From the IMG/VR virus record IMGVR_UViG_3300025423_000009, positions 1 through 64,000 of that record: DNA of 64,000 nucleotides; one strand, given 5' to 3'. The DNA is from a virus. The translations under genes and the position numbers were made by a program. Each line of letters opens with the position of its first letter. Positions within the stretch are counted from its first letter, which is position 1. The notes under the pieces are model-generated. The model worked only from the letters and a program-made list of their open reading frames with translations. It was not told the DNA's origin and did not search any database. Shown in pieces: positions 46,042-55,282 of this stretch.

Positions 46042-47044
46042 AACGATTCTTAACATATTCTTTGAAGTCGGTCTTCTCGTAGATGGTGTTCCAAAATGAA
46101 TCATCGAAGGTCTGATCGGCACGAAGCTTCTTGCTCAGGTCCTTCTTGCTCTTTGGATCATGTGCGACATACCATCCAACTTGAGGCTTGAGCACGTATC
46201 CGCCGTCGACGGCAATATCAAGCAAACCGGAATTGCGTTCGATACCGCCTTCCCAAGACACGGAGATCGGAATCTTGGACTTCTCACGGACGAAGCGTGA
46301 CTTCTCGACGTTGATGTTGAAGTGATAGCCCTTCATCTCATCTCCGTCTTTGTCCTGAGAACGCCCGATGATCCATGCCGTATCGGCGGAATATACTATT
46401 CCAGTGCCACCCGATATGACAGGTTTCGAATACATCTCCTGTGTCATGTAGATGTGTGCGATTCCGATAAGAGGAATGTCTTTCAAAGATAGCATCGGAG
46501 TGACCATGCGGAACAAACCCTTGAGCGCCTTGGCTCGAGTCATGTCGGCTACGGACTTCTCATTGATCGCATCCTCGATTTCTTTCTTTGAGGCTAAATT
46601 GCCGATCGAGTCGATCATGATGATGACCTTGTCACCACGATTGATGTTTTGAAGCTGAGATACCAGATCGAACTTAAGCTCTTCGATATTCGTGATGGGA
46701 GTATGAAGAACACGCGAAGTGTCGATACCAAACGAGGTGAAGTAGGCCTGTGGAGATCCGAACTCGGAGTCATAGAACATGCACACGGCATCTGAATGCT
46801 GCTTCAAGTACGAAGCGACCATGAGCAGACCGAAGCTCGTCTTGAAGTGTTTGGATGGACCGGCCAGAACCGTGAGGCCAGAAGTGAGGCCTCCATCGAT
46901 AGAACCCGAAAGGGCCACGTTAATCATGGGCACTTCGGTTCGAGTGAACTCTTTCGTGCCGAATAGTTTCGAGTCGGCCATGACTTCGGCACCGTCGATC
47001 TTGGATGCTTTCTTGAGACGTTCGAGTAATGATGTTGATGACAT
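45974..47044 (-). CDS. uvsX: Recombinase UvsX
   Basis: 356 residues (T4 UvsX has about 390), the RecA/Rad51-type strand exchange protein of T4-like phages. Walker A is LAGPSKHFKTSFG (about residues 60-72), Walker B VIIMIDSIGNL, then the loop region with IPLIGIAHIYMTQ and GGTGIVYSADTAW. The end is acidic (SSGAEDESD), as in T4. It is transcribed behind the small gene at 47048 from the early promoter at 47234-47262. Confidence 0.9.
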   Translation of the reverse strand: MSSTSLLERLKKASKIDGAEVMADSKLFGTKEFTRTEVPMINVALSGSIDGGLTSGLTVLAGPSKHFKTSFGLLMVASYLKQHSDAVCMFYDSEFGSPQAYFTSFGIDTSRVLHTPITNIEELKFDLVSQLQNINRGDKVIIMIDSIGNLASKKEIEDAINEKSVADMTRAKALKGLFRMVTPMLSLKDIPLIGIAHIYMTQEMYSKPVISGGTGIVYSADTAWIIGRSQDKDGDEMKGYHFNINVEKSRFVREKSKIPISVSWEGGIERNSGLLDIAVDGGYVLKPQVGWYVAHDPKSKKDLSKKLRADQTFDDSFWNTIYEKTDFKEYVKNRYAMGHKEMLATRKSSGAEDESD

Positions 47045-47047
47045 AAA

Positions 47048-47224
47048 TTATTTTTTCTTGGATGATGTGATGATTACTTCATGATTTTCTTCAAGCGTGT
47101 CGGACACTAAATTGATGACCAATTCCGGAGTTACGATAGAACACCAGTCATTCTCTTCATCTTCACAGAAGTCTGAAACTTTCTTCATGTAAAGCTCATA
47201 TAGTTTCTTTCGATCGATCTTCAT
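47048..47224 (-). CDS. Small acidic protein upstream of uvsX
   Basis: 58 residues (MKIDRKKLYELYMKKVSDFC ... VINLVSDTLEENHEVIITSS). Helical and soluble. No recognised family. Directly downstream of an early promoter. Confidence 0.5.
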   Translation of the reverse strand: MKIDRKKLYELYMKKVSDFCEDEENDWCSIVTPELVINLVSDTLEENHEVIITSSKKK

Positions 47225-47233
47225 TGTTTGTTT

Positions 47234-47262
47234 AATATAAACCACTCCAATTTGTTTGTACA
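47234..47262 (-). promoter_or_regulatory. Early promoter of the uvsX block
   Basis: -35 TGTACA, 17-base spacer, -10 TATATT on the minus strand, 9 bases before the first ATG. Confidence 0.6.
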
Positions 47263-47266
47263 GCTA

Positions 47267-48466
47267 TTAAGAAAAGAATGTTTCCAGAGAAGAAGCGTTC
47301 TCGATGCGATCGTGATGATTATCCTGAATCACAAAGTCGGAATTGACGAAGTCAAGTTTACCCTCCAGATACTTTCGAACCATGCGAGCCGGATGACGAG
47401 CCGTAGTAACCGGAACGTTCTGACAGACATGATTAAGATTGCGCAGAGGATTCAGAAGCTGAAAGTCCAGAGGCATCTTCATGATGGAGAGGACTTCGCG
47501 GACATTGAGGAATCGATCCTCGCAATGATGAGTCAGATGCGTGGGCATGTGACCGACAAAGGCACCGATGACTCCACATGGAACCTCGATCTGCTTGCGC
47601 ATGATGTTGCCTCCCATGCCAAGCTTCAGATGCATGGTTTTGCATCTTTCGGCGTGCTTGGAGAAGCCATTACGAGCCATCCATTCGGAGACTTTCATGT
47701 AGTCGTGTCCGGATGATTCGATCGTTCGAAGGACATTGATCGTTCGTGTTAGCGACTCAGTATACTGACGATGTGACATGCCGCCGAGAATTTCCTCGAG
47801 CAGGTAACGGTAATAAGGATCTTGAGAAGGTACTTTTTCATTGGCTAAAATCTGAAACATCGGATCGTTTTTGGCGCAGCGTTTGGCCAGATCAATCGTC
47901 TCCTCGATACGTTCGGATTTAGCATTCTTGTCCGTGTACTCGAGGAGAGGAACACGATCCTTCTCCTTCCAGAAGAAGTAGAACGTGCGTTCGCGAACCT
48001 GAGAGAGTCCATGAAGGCGAGAGGCCGTACGAAAGATGGAGAACGTGTATCCGTTCTTGTGCCCAATCTTGCGAAGGCGATCAACGACCGGCTGACCAAG
48101 CTTGGACGACAATCGCGGCGCATTCTCACCCCACATAACACGAGGACGAACGTTCTCGAGCACGTACTCCGCCGAGCGGTACATCCACTCATTCATCTTG
48201 GAATTTGAAGCCGCGGATTGTGATAGAGAAGAGAGTCCGCTACATGGACAGACCGTGTTGACCACATCAACCGAGTGTGAATGCTTCTGACCCTGATCGA
48301 GTAGAAAGTATGGCACCTCGTTATTGTAGTAGTTGAGTAGATGAGCGTCATTGTCCTTGAATGGAGAGAACGAGAGGATGTAGTCCGGTCGAGTATTGTC
48401 GAACTCGAGTTGCTGAGCGATGGTCTCTCCGCCGATTAGAGGAACTATGGATGCGTGTTTAATCAT
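47267..48466 (-). CDS. DNA C5-cytosine methyltransferase-like protein
   Basis: 399 residues. Motifs in order: a diverged nucleotide site near the N-terminus (SIVPLIGGETIAQQLEF), VNTVCPCSGLSSLSQS with Pro-Cys as catalytic motif IV, RVMWGENAPRLS (motif VI, E-N), GLSQVRERTFYFFWK (motif VIII), and FLNVREVLSIMKMP ... TARHPARMV towards the end (motifs IX-X). The family methylates C5 of cytosine. In a phage that likely contains hydroxymethylcytosine, such an enzyme might act before or on the modified base; this is speculation. ATGA overlap with the SGNH-like gene. Confidence 0.6.
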   Translation of the reverse strand: MIKHASIVPLIGGETIAQQLEFDNTRPDYILSFSPFKDNDAHLLNYYNNEVPYFLLDQGQKHSHSVDVVNTVCPCSGLSSLSQSAASNSKMNEWMYRSAEYVLENVRPRVMWGENAPRLSSKLGQPVVDRLRKIGHKNGYTFSIFRTASRLHGLSQVRERTFYFFWKEKDRVPLLEYTDKNAKSERIEETIDLAKRCAKNDPMFQILANEKVPSQDPYYRYLLEEILGGMSHRQYTESLTRTINVLRTIESSGHDYMKVSEWMARNGFSKHAERCKTMHLKLGMGGNIMRKQIEVPCGVIGAFVGHMPTHLTHHCEDRFLNVREVLSIMKMPLDFQLLNPLRNLNHVCQNVPVTTARHPARMVRKYLEGKLDFVNSDFVIQDNHHDRIENASSLETFFS

Positions 48467-49581
48467 GCAAAGAATTCTTCGAGGATAGTCGTGTGATTGT
48501 TCATATCTGATTTATTCATCTTCTTCAGAGACTTTTTCTTGTCCGGCACTGGAAATTCAGACGTACCATTCCAGTGAGGATAGAACTCTCGAGAGAGGTG
48601 AATCGAATGAGGTTTCTCCATGTATTTGAAATCGAGCTCTCCCTTGGAGTTTAGAAGGTAATCGGTCCAACGAATGAAGCGAATCCCTCTACCTTTACAA
48701 AGATTTTCAAGATCTCGATTAAATACTCTGCGAATATCATCTCTTTGTTGCCAAGAACCCCAGAAAGGTTTGCCTTTATAGTAACCAGTCTTAGGAAGCT
48801 TACGTGACTCATTTTCAATTGGAAGGAGTTCATAGACTGATTTGTTTTTAATAGATAATGCATCTACGGCTTGCACATATCTTTTGGCCAATGAAGTAGC
48901 ATTTTCAAAGGCATCACCCTCGATGCGGCACAGATGATGGCGCACGTCGATGTTGCCAAAGTAACACTCTATAGATGATACCCTATCAAGGCTCGTGAAT
49001 TCATCGATGAACGTATTCAGGCCAGTGTTCAGAGCGCCGTTCAGAGTCTTGAACGGCACGGAGTTCACGGTCCATCCCGGTCGATGCATGCAGATGGCAT
49101 GAGAGTCTCCAATGACGATCTTGTCCGTGACGTGTGGAAAGCGAACTCGAGTCGACTCGAGGCGCATGCGCTTGAGATTCGCCAGATCCGTCTCGAGCCA
49201 TTCGGGCTGAATCTCCTTGGAGTTCTTTCGAGCATTCTCGATGCGTTCGGCAATCATCTCATCGATGGCCGGAAAGTCAACGGCCAGAGAGTACACCTTC
49301 CCTCTGAACTTCGAGAAGTTACGAATGTTCCATGCATATGGAAAGGATTGAACTCCGCCAAAGAGGTTCAGTGTACCGGTCCAATCGGAACCCCAATACA
49401 CATACACAACATCATACTCATTATGATCTTCATGGGCATTACCGGCCCAATTGACGTCAACGCGATCATACTTGCCGGTCTGACGAATCTGATCCGCGTA
49501 GATGACGCCTTGTGCGGATCGATGGGATGCCAGACGAGGAACTATCGGAATGAAGGGTGCGGTTACAAGAGCTTTCATCAT
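48463..49581 (-). CDS. SGNH/GDSL hydrolase-like protein
   Basis: 372 residues from ATG 49581 (ATG 49578 possible). Motifs suggest an SGNH fold: block I in KIVIGDSHAICMHRPG, block III-like ECYFGNIDVRHHLC, and a late D-x-x-H-like YMEKPHSIHLSREF. An N-terminal domain (residues 1-140) has VVYVYWGSDWTG. SGNH enzymes remove or transfer acyl groups. Its place between a methyltransferase-like and a candidate hypermodification gene suggests a role in tailoring the modified base. Confidence 0.45.
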   Translation of the reverse strand: MMKALVTAPFIPIVPRLASHRSAQGVIYADQIRQTGKYDRVDVNWAGNAHEDHNEYDVVYVYWGSDWTGTLNLFGGVQSFPYAWNIRNFSKFRGKVYSLAVDFPAIDEMIAERIENARKNSKEIQPEWLETDLANLKRMRLESTRVRFPHVTDKIVIGDSHAICMHRPGWTVNSVPFKTLNGALNTGLNTFIDEFTSLDRVSSIECYFGNIDVRHHLCRIEGDAFENATSLAKRYVQAVDALSIKNKSVYELLPIENESRKLPKTGYYKGKPFWGSWQQRDDIRRVFNRDLENLCKGRGIRFIRWTDYLLNSKGELDFKYMEKPHSIHLSREFYPHWNGTSEFPVPDKKKSLKKMNKSDMNNHTTILEEFFA

Positions 49582-49587
49582 GTAAGT

Positions 49588-49615
49588 ATTATATCGCACT
49601 TCAGACTTCTGTAAA
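49588..49615 (-). promoter_or_regulatory. Early promoter inside the modification cluster
   Basis: -35 TTTACA, 16-base spacer, -10 TATAAT (consensus) on the minus strand, reading into 49581. It overlaps the end of the 353-residue gene. Confidence 0.65.
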
Positions 49616-50662
49616 TTCCAAAGTAGCGCGATCGTAATTTTTATCCCAGAGACGACGCGTCGTGTGCCCATTCAGCACGACCTTGCCTTCCGGATGCTTG
49701 GCCAGATCGAAATCCATCGGAAAGATCCAATCATAAGGAATACGCTTCGTTGGATGTTTTACGCCATGATGGATAAAAATAGACTTTGCAAAAAAACATG
49801 ACTTATCCTCTACGTTCAGCATCTTCTGCGAAGTCATAGGATTGTCTGGATGCTCACAGAGGTAACTCATCTGAGAAAGCCACACGTTGGCCTGATGATT
49901 CTTTGGAACGAACTCGCCGTCCGCATCGATCTCATACTTCACCTTGCCGTTGACGTTCTCGAGGAAGATCTGATGCATGCCGTCGAAGTGTCCGGTGCCG
50001 CCGAAAAGGACAGACTCCGGATCGACGAGATGAGGATAGGCCATTGCGACGTATCGAGCCGTGTTCTTACACGGATAGAGCGGAGAACGAAAGTTTTGTT
50101 CCTTCTTGAAGTGAGCCTCGAGGATCTTGGCAAACTGCATCATCGTGTACCTCTTGCCGTTTGTAAGGTGATGATGCAGAGCATTCGCCGCTTTCAGCGG
50201 TCCAGTCAGGAGCCACTCCTTCACGTCCGTACCCTTGGGATAGTAGATCTGAAAGAGGTCCGAACGGGCATGGCGATTATGCTTGAAGTGTTCGCGAGTC
50301 TTATCGATGCCGTGGGTCATCAGATGAGTTAGAGTACCCCAATGCTCATTGGTAAACGAGAAGACGAGGGCGTACCAAAGACGATCACGAGAGTCTTTTA
50401 CTCCTGTCATGAGCTCCACGAAAGGATGTTCATGCCAATGAAGACGATGGGAGAAGATCTGATAGTCTTCTCGAAGGAGACGATCTTCTCGCTTATCAAA
50501 CTCTCGGCAGAATTCAAAGAACTTCTCGAGCCTCTCGTCTTGAGTCCACTCACGCATCCAAGAATCCGTAGGCTTACCGTCTTTCAATAGTACCTGCGTC
50601 GTATTTGGATACTCGATGTTGCGATAGGGAATGGATCCCTCGATGAAAGGCTCGAGACTCAT
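49601..50662 (-). CDS. Candidate DNA hypermodification transferase (ADDT/aGPT-Pplase-like)
   Basis: 353 residues. Helical, with ERLEKFFEFCREFDKREDRL, RDRLWYALVFSFTNEH, LTGPLKAANALHHHL and a distinctive RSPLYPCKNTARYVAMAYPH. The arrangement recalls the amino acid:DNA transferase and alpha-glutamyl/putrescinyl-thymine pyrophosphorylase families, which act on hydroxymethylated bases in phage DNA. I recall those families only in outline, so the call rests on pattern and context: the next genes are a PLP enzyme, a second candidate of this kind, a deaminase, a dCMP hydroxymethylase and an Nmad1-like gene. Confidence 0.4.
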   Translation of the reverse strand: MSLEPFIEGSIPYRNIEYPNTTQVLLKDGKPTDSWMREWTQDERLEKFFEFCREFDKREDRLLREDYQIFSHRLHWHEHPFVELMTGVKDSRDRLWYALVFSFTNEHWGTLTHLMTHGIDKTREHFKHNRHARSDLFQIYYPKGTDVKEWLLTGPLKAANALHHHLTNGKRYTMMQFAKILEAHFKKEQNFRSPLYPCKNTARYVAMAYPHLVDPESVLFGGTGHFDGMHQIFLENVNGKVKYEIDADGEFVPKNHQANVWLSQMSYLCEHPDNPMTSQKMLNVEDKSCFFAKSIFIHHGVKHPTKRIPYDWIFPMDFDLAKHPEGKVVLNGHTTRRLWDKNYDRATLEFTEV

Positions 50663-50663
50663 G

Positions 50664-50888
50664 TTATTCGCGTTCTTCGACTGAATCGGCGATCTCGAGG
50701 AGCGAATCAGCGATCAGACGAGCCGCGCGAGGCTCGAACGTAAACGTCGTTACGTCTTCCTCGTTCTCGATGTACTTCAGCGTAACAAACCCCGGGGCCT
50801 GTTGATCCTGCTCGACGAGCCAATGATAGTAGCCGTGACAGTCACTGATTTTTACCGTTTTTTCCCGTGTGTATGTTTTGTTGCTCAT
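50664..50888 (-). CDS. Small hypothetical protein
   Basis: 74 residues with a beta-rich centre (GFVTLKYIENEEDVTTFTFE) and a C-terminal helix (ARLIADSLLEIADSVEERE). No recognised family. Lies 1 base upstream of the 353-residue gene. Confidence 0.5.
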   Translation of the reverse strand: MSNKTYTREKTVKISDCHGYYHWLVEQDQQAPGFVTLKYIENEEDVTTFTFEPRAARLIADSLLEIADSVEERE

Positions 50889-50940
50889 ATTGTTTATTGT
50901 TTTTTTTATCTCGATCCGAATTATTACTTATCTAGATAAA

Positions 50941-51141
50941 TTATAGGGTCTCATTTTTGAACAGAGATTTCAATCTTTTCCAAAACGACTTAAACCAAAA
51001 ATTTCTAATATGGCTACAAACAGGACAATACTCCAATTGATATTCAGCGGTATTAGTCCAGTGAAAGTGACGTTTTGAATGGTCACACGCGATTGATTGG
51101 GCTTCCATTGTTTTGTTAATATTTGTGTCTTTATCGTTCAT
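50941..51141 (-). CDS. Small AT-rich accessory protein with possible zinc site
   Basis: 66 residues: CDHSKRHFHW and YCPVCSHIRN give C-x-H...C-x2-C, followed by a Trp/Phe/Lys-rich end (WFKSFWKRLKSLF). AT-rich against the flanking modification genes, so probably a recent insertion together with the YopX-like gene it overlaps by 4 bases. Confidence 0.5.
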   Translation of the reverse strand: MNDKDTNINKTMEAQSIACDHSKRHFHWTNTAEYQLEYCPVCSHIRNFWFKSFWKRLKSLFKNETL

Positions 51142-51554
51142 TTTAGTAAATCCTTATTTTCAAATATGTTGCCAACCACCTCGAAATCGCACAAAACATC
51201 CACCATCGAATACCACCATGTATAATCTGCAGATTTGTATTTTCCAAAAGCAAACGCACAATCTTCAGATGAATACCACACCTCAGCATTTTTTACATTT
51301 TCGGCTTCAGGCCCATGAGTCATTCCATATTCAGTGAAATTTACAATATCACCTTCATATATCTCTTTACCATTTTTATCTTTGAGTCCTGTGTATTGTT
51401 GAATCACATAATCGCCATCATCAATATTGGATATTGTTATTTGATTGCCTGTGTGATGCCATAGTAATTGTCCACCACTACAGGAATAAAATGGAATATC
51501 CGTAAAATGTTTGGTGGTATTGCACCAGACTCTAAACTTAATTTCTCTATTCAT
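51138..51554 (-). CDS. YopX-domain protein
   Basis: 138 residues. MNREIKFRVWCNTTKHF, then VIQQYTGLKDKNGKEIYEGD and a C-terminal FEVVGNIFENKDLL are the standard YopX pattern (small beta-rich protein of phages and prophages of many hosts). Function unknown. Low GC compared with its neighbours, which marks it as an accessory insertion. Confidence 0.8.
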   Translation of the reverse strand: MNREIKFRVWCNTTKHFTDIPFYSCSGGQLLWHHTGNQITISNIDDGDYVIQQYTGLKDKNGKEIYEGDIVNFTEYGMTHGPEAENVKNAEVWYSSEDCAFAFGKYKSADYTWWYSMVDVLCDFEVVGNIFENKDLLK

Positions 51555-51562
51555 ATTTTATA

Positions 51563-52504
51563 TTATTCATTCCACATGCGACTGCGGTCCAGATCACCGA
51601 AGTCTTTCCACTTGCGCTGAGAGTTGATGCGCTTCACGTCAACCTTCGAGAGGTTGCGATTGATGTGAGCGTCCGAGCCGACATTGATGAATATCGCACC
51701 TGGCTTTCCGTCTTTGACGAATCCCTCCCATGCCTTGGCATCGTATGCGGCCGTGGACGGGAACGGCATAGTCTTGGCACACTTATGAGGAGTCAAAAAT
51801 GGCATCGTGGCCGAAACCACCTTGGCATCGCCGATCTCTCCCTTATGAATGTTTCGAGCCACGGCGACTCCATATGCTTGAGCCGTCGGCCATCCGATCT
51901 GCAATGCACGGACCATCGTGCCAGTAGAAACCGCACACCAGATTTCCGTGGGCTCATCGCCGATGATTTTTGTAATCGTATTGGCCATGTTGGCCAAGCC
52001 AGCCGTGACCATGGGGTTTCCGGTCAGACCAAATGGAAGGTATTGAGCATTGTTGGCCTCGGCCCACTTACGTGCATATGAGTTGAGAACCGGCATCGCG
52101 GCGATCTTGAAGAATCGAAGGTCTACATGTGAATACGCGGCCAGAGATCCTTGATGATTGGAAACTTCCGAGGATGCCGGACAGAAGAAGACGCACTTCT
52201 TACCATACATCTCCGCGAGCATCGCAATAGCATCCGGAGCATGACCCTGGCGAGGGGCGCAGTACACGAGCGTATCCTTATTCGTCTCGGCGATCACTCG
52301 CTCTCCGCCAAAGGCTTTTAGTCCACCTGGTGCCAGATCCGCGCGCAAAATGTACTTATCTCTAAAGCGTTCAACGATCGGCTCGGCGATCTTGGACTTA
52401 AACGTCCCCCAGATCTCCGCATAGTATTGTTTGGCCTCAGATCGAGACATGCCCATCGGAATATCCTTGTTGCTTCCATCCGTAACTATCGTATATGGTT
52501 TCAT
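51563..52504 (-). CDS. PLP-dependent enzyme of the ACC deaminase/tryptophan synthase beta fold
   Basis: 313 residues from ATG 52504. APGGLKAFGGERVIA probably carries the PLP Lys, CAPRQGHAPDAIAMLAEMYG corresponds to the G-x-Q-S-N-H-A-R helix of ACC deaminases, and WCAVSTGTMVRALQIG is the phosphate-binding Gly-rich loop. PLP enzymes take part in some phage base hypermodification pathways, where an amino acid on the base is decarboxylated or rearranged. The context here points the same way. The reaction cannot be named. Confidence 0.6.
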   Translation of the reverse strand: MKPYTIVTDGSNKDIPMGMSRSEAKQYYAEIWGTFKSKIAEPIVERFRDKYILRADLAPGGLKAFGGERVIAETNKDTLVYCAPRQGHAPDAIAMLAEMYGKKCVFFCPASSEVSNHQGSLAAYSHVDLRFFKIAAMPVLNSYARKWAEANNAQYLPFGLTGNPMVTAGLANMANTITKIIGDEPTEIWCAVSTGTMVRALQIGWPTAQAYGVAVARNIHKGEIGDAKVVSATMPFLTPHKCAKTMPFPSTAAYDAKAWEGFVKDGKPGAIFINVGSDAHINRNLSKVDVKRINSQRKWKDFGDLDRSRMWNE

Positions 52505-52511
52505 GGTAAAA

Positions 52512-53720
52512 TTATTTAGTGGGGAACTTATCAGGCACTCCGATCCAGTCCTTGAAGTCAGAATGGGATTGAACAAGCTTGATGTAGGCCTGTGGAGTCA
52601 GATTGTTCGCCTTCAGCACCTCGTCGTAATAGAAGTTCTGTGTTGAATCGTTGAACGTCTTCACGAGGCCGAGCTTAAGCATAGGAAGCTGACGACCGTA
52701 CGGATGAATGATCTTCGTGGAACTGAATACTCGATCTCGATCGATCGTATTGTAGGCTTCTCCCAGGCGAACATACGATGTCACCCAACGAATGTAGTCA
52801 CAGCAAACATCTTCGCAATCGTAAGGCACACTGCCGGTATCTTTGCATGCCATCTCCATGACCGAGTCTAGAAAGTCTTCGGTCTTCATCTTCTTGAGGG
52901 GACGAGCCAGGTACGAGATACATTCGATCGCATTGGAACCATAGAAGAACATCGAGTCGCGAACGACGTATTGAGGATACCAGTCGGCGATGTCGGCCAC
53001 GATCGCCGCGTACTGAAAGTGATACTGTCTCAGGCCATTTCGCACGTTCCAGTCAAGCATGAAGCTTCCGATCTCTCGAAGAGTCTTCTTCTGACCCTTC
53101 ACGAGCCAATCGGCCAGATCTCGTGCCAGTCGTGGAGCATACTCACAAAGGAAGTAGTCTCCTCCACGTTTGTACTTCGATGAAGGCTTGGGAAACGCCG
53201 GAAACTGATAACCCACGGATGTGTAGAATGAGTTCGACTCATGACGGACCATCTCGCACATATCCTCGATCGTCTTGGCTCGATGAAGCTTGAAGAGGAG
53301 AGTGTTATGGTACCCCGAAGGTTTCTGAGCATAGTTGATGCCAGAACCACACACTCGATGAAGGATGAAGATGTAGAGCCATTCGGCCAGAGAGAAGTCA
53401 TCATGCTTTCCAATCCAGTCATGAGCCACTTGACTCCTCTGCTCGGTGATCATTCCGGCTTGCATCTTCTTCCAGTACGGATGACGATCGGTCCATCCAT
53501 AGAAGACGTCATTGACGATCTGAGAGAATCCGGCATACTTACGCTCGACGACGTCGTACAGTTCGACGTGTTCCATGAGATCATCACCCATCTTCGATTC
53601 TCGATGAGTCATCATTCCATATGGAGGCAGAGAGGAGACATTGCACTTGGTCTGTTGCTCTCGAGCCAGATCGTAATACCGCAGAAAGTCCTGATAGTAT
53701 GGAGTCGCTTCAATTTTCAT
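52512..53720 (-). CDS. Candidate aGPT-pyrophosphorylase-like DNA modification protein
   Basis: 402 residues from ATG 53720. The middle FILHRVCGSGINYAQKPSGY followed by HNTLLF, and later FMLDWNVRNGLRQYHFQYAA ... MFFYGSNAIECI, look like the helical, HhH-glycosylase-related enzymes predicted to attach amino acids or amines to hydroxymethyl bases. The similarity is remembered, not computed. It overlaps the dCMP deaminase gene by 11 bases and precedes the PLP enzyme. Confidence 0.4.
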   Translation of the reverse strand: MKIEATPYYQDFLRYYDLAREQQTKCNVSSLPPYGMMTHRESKMGDDLMEHVELYDVVERKYAGFSQIVNDVFYGWTDRHPYWKKMQAGMITEQRSQVAHDWIGKHDDFSLAEWLYIFILHRVCGSGINYAQKPSGYHNTLLFKLHRAKTIEDMCEMVRHESNSFYTSVGYQFPAFPKPSSKYKRGGDYFLCEYAPRLARDLADWLVKGQKKTLREIGSFMLDWNVRNGLRQYHFQYAAIVADIADWYPQYVVRDSMFFYGSNAIECISYLARPLKKMKTEDFLDSVMEMACKDTGSVPYDCEDVCCDYIRWVTSYVRLGEAYNTIDRDRVFSSTKIIHPYGRQLPMLKLGLVKTFNDSTQNFYYDEVLKANNLTPQAYIKLVQSHSDFKDWIGVPDKFPTK

Positions 53721-54168
53721 AATATTGAATCCAATCGTATTCAATTCCGGCTTCCGCAAAGAGTTCTTTAGTAAAGTCACATGACTTAATCCATTGCTCG
53801 GCCACGATCTGTCGTGGAACGACCACGCGTTTAATACCAACCTGAATGATTCCCTTGGCACATTCAGAGCAAATTGGTAAGCCAGTGGCATAGAGAGTTG
53901 CTCCTTTCAGAGAAACACCATGTTCGACCGCGTTGTAGATCGCATTCATCTCGCCATGAACAATATACTTGTATTTGACTTCACGAACATTTAGACGATC
54001 TGGATTATCCTCAATTCCACTAGGAAAGCCATTGTAGCCAGTAGACAAAATCTTTCGATCTCGAACAACAACCGCTCCAATACGAGTCGATGGATCTTTG
54101 GACCATGATGCGACTTGTCGAGCCATGTCCAAAAATCTTATGTCCCATTTGTCGACTTCAGTTTGCAT
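53710..54168 (-). CDS. cd: dCMP deaminase
   Basis: 152 residues (T4 Cd has 193). The zinc deaminase motifs are YIVHGEMNAIYNA (H-x-E) and GLPICSECAKGIIQ (C-x2-C), with the N-terminal WSKDPSTRIGAVVV. Makes dUMP from dCMP, feeding dTMP synthesis while the hydroxymethylase consumes dCMP. It overlaps the hydroxymethylase stop by 11 bases. Confidence 0.9.
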   Translation of the reverse strand: MQTEVDKWDIRFLDMARQVASWSKDPSTRIGAVVVRDRKILSTGYNGFPSGIEDNPDRLNVREVKYKYIVHGEMNAIYNAVEHGVSLKGATLYATGLPICSECAKGIIQVGIKRVVVPRQIVAEQWIKSCDFTKELFAEAGIEYDWIQYYEN

Positions 54169-54904
54169 AGGGGCGTACTTTAGGATAGAACTTACGATAT
54201 TCTTCCTTACTTATCGAGTGCTGTCCAGTCAGATCGAAATGATCGATCAGATAGAACTGACTCGAATAGACATGTAAATTTCCAACGTTCCAGACGATGT
54301 GACCCAGATCGACGTTGGATTCCGTCAAACGATTGTAGTCATTCAGAAGCTTCTTCAATACATGAAGCTGCCAGGCGTAGTCGTTACGATATCCAGCCCA
54401 GGCATCGTTGCTTCGCATCGAGACGATGGCATGCATGGAATTCTCACGAATGAAGTACTGAACCGTGTTCGTGCAGATGAAATCCGACATGCCGTCCTTA
54501 CAGAAGTCTTCATGCATGGAAGGACGCGTGTAGATCATGATCGCACGACGTGAATTCTTATTGCAGATGAGTTCTCTCAGGCATCCGTCATATTGACTAC
54601 CATTCTCCTTCGACCAGATGCACCATCCATAGTTCGAGTTGATCAATCCATTGGGCGTCGCGATCTTCTTCCAGATCTCTGGAACCTTGGCGGGAATGTC
54701 ATTCACGTTTAGTGACTTTGACTCATACCATTGAAGCTCACGCTTCACGTAGTCGTCATTCACGGAGCCAAAGATCGTCGGCTCATCGGCCATGAATTGA
54801 ACTCCGATGATCTCGACGGTCAGAGCTCCGGTCTTGTCGATCGTGAAGTTCTCGTTCCTCAAAAGATCCGAGAACTCTTTGCGAATGTCATTGATGTTCC
54901 GCAT
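54158..54904 (-). CDS. 42: dCMP hydroxymethylase gp42
   Basis: 248 residues (T4 gp42 has 246), thymidylate-synthase fold. It adds hydroxymethyl to dCMP from methylene-tetrahydrofolate so that hydroxymethylcytosine is put into DNA. LINSNYGWCIWSKENGSQYD, RRAIMIYTRPSM, the catalytic Cys in DFICTNTVQY (Cys 144) and MRSNDAWAGYRNDYAW match T4 closely. Asp 175 in RNDYAW stands where thymidylate synthases have the Asn that selects dUMP, which supports dCMP as substrate. Confidence 0.93.
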   Translation of the reverse strand: MRNINDIRKEFSDLLRNENFTIDKTGALTVEIIGVQFMADEPTIFGSVNDDYVKRELQWYESKSLNVNDIPAKVPEIWKKIATPNGLINSNYGWCIWSKENGSQYDGCLRELICNKNSRRAIMIYTRPSMHEDFCKDGMSDFICTNTVQYFIRENSMHAIVSMRSNDAWAGYRNDYAWQLHVLKKLLNDYNRLTESNVDLGHIVWNVGNLHVYSSQFYLIDHFDLTGQHSISKEEYRKFYPKVRPYAN

Positions 54905-55269
54905 TATCCCTTGACCTCCTTCTTGGGACGATTAAAAATGTCATGATTTGCTTTTTGACCATCCATCTTGCCTCGACAGTATGAGACGATGAACGAGCAA
55001 TAGTTAGCCATGTCCTTGGCCGAGTCCTCGATCGATTCGAAGTTGGGTTGATAGTTTGGATCGTTTAGCATGGCTGAAACCACGGATTCCAAACGAAGCT
55101 TCTTGGCATGGACGATGTCCATCAGAGTCAAGATGCCATTTGGATAGTAATCGGCTTGCTTGATTCGAGACACGGCATTTTGATAGTCCACGCCTTTACG
55201 AGTCTGCAATTCAATGCATTCTTGTAAGACGCGAATCGATTCACGAGATGTTGATAGAATAGGTGACAT
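54904..55269 (-). CDS. Nmad1-like (DUF1599) nucleotide-modification-associated protein
   Basis: 121 residues from ATG 55269 (ATG 55284 or 55287 possible). ECIELQTRKGVDYQNAVSRI ... DIVHAKKLRLESVV ... FESIEDSAKDMANYCSF has the Nmad1/DUF1599 pattern of a K-x-x-D-Y segment and an S-x-x-D-x-x-x-D-x-x-N-Y helix. The family was named for its association with phage base modification operons. Its stop overlaps the hydroxymethylase start by one base. Confidence 0.6.
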   Translation of the reverse strand: MSPILSTSRESIRVLQECIELQTRKGVDYQNAVSRIKQADYYPNGILTLMDIVHAKKLRLESVVSAMLNDPNYQPNFESIEDSAKDMANYCSFIVSYCRGKMDGQKANHDIFNRPKKEVKG

Positions 55270-55282
55270 AAAATGAAGAGAC

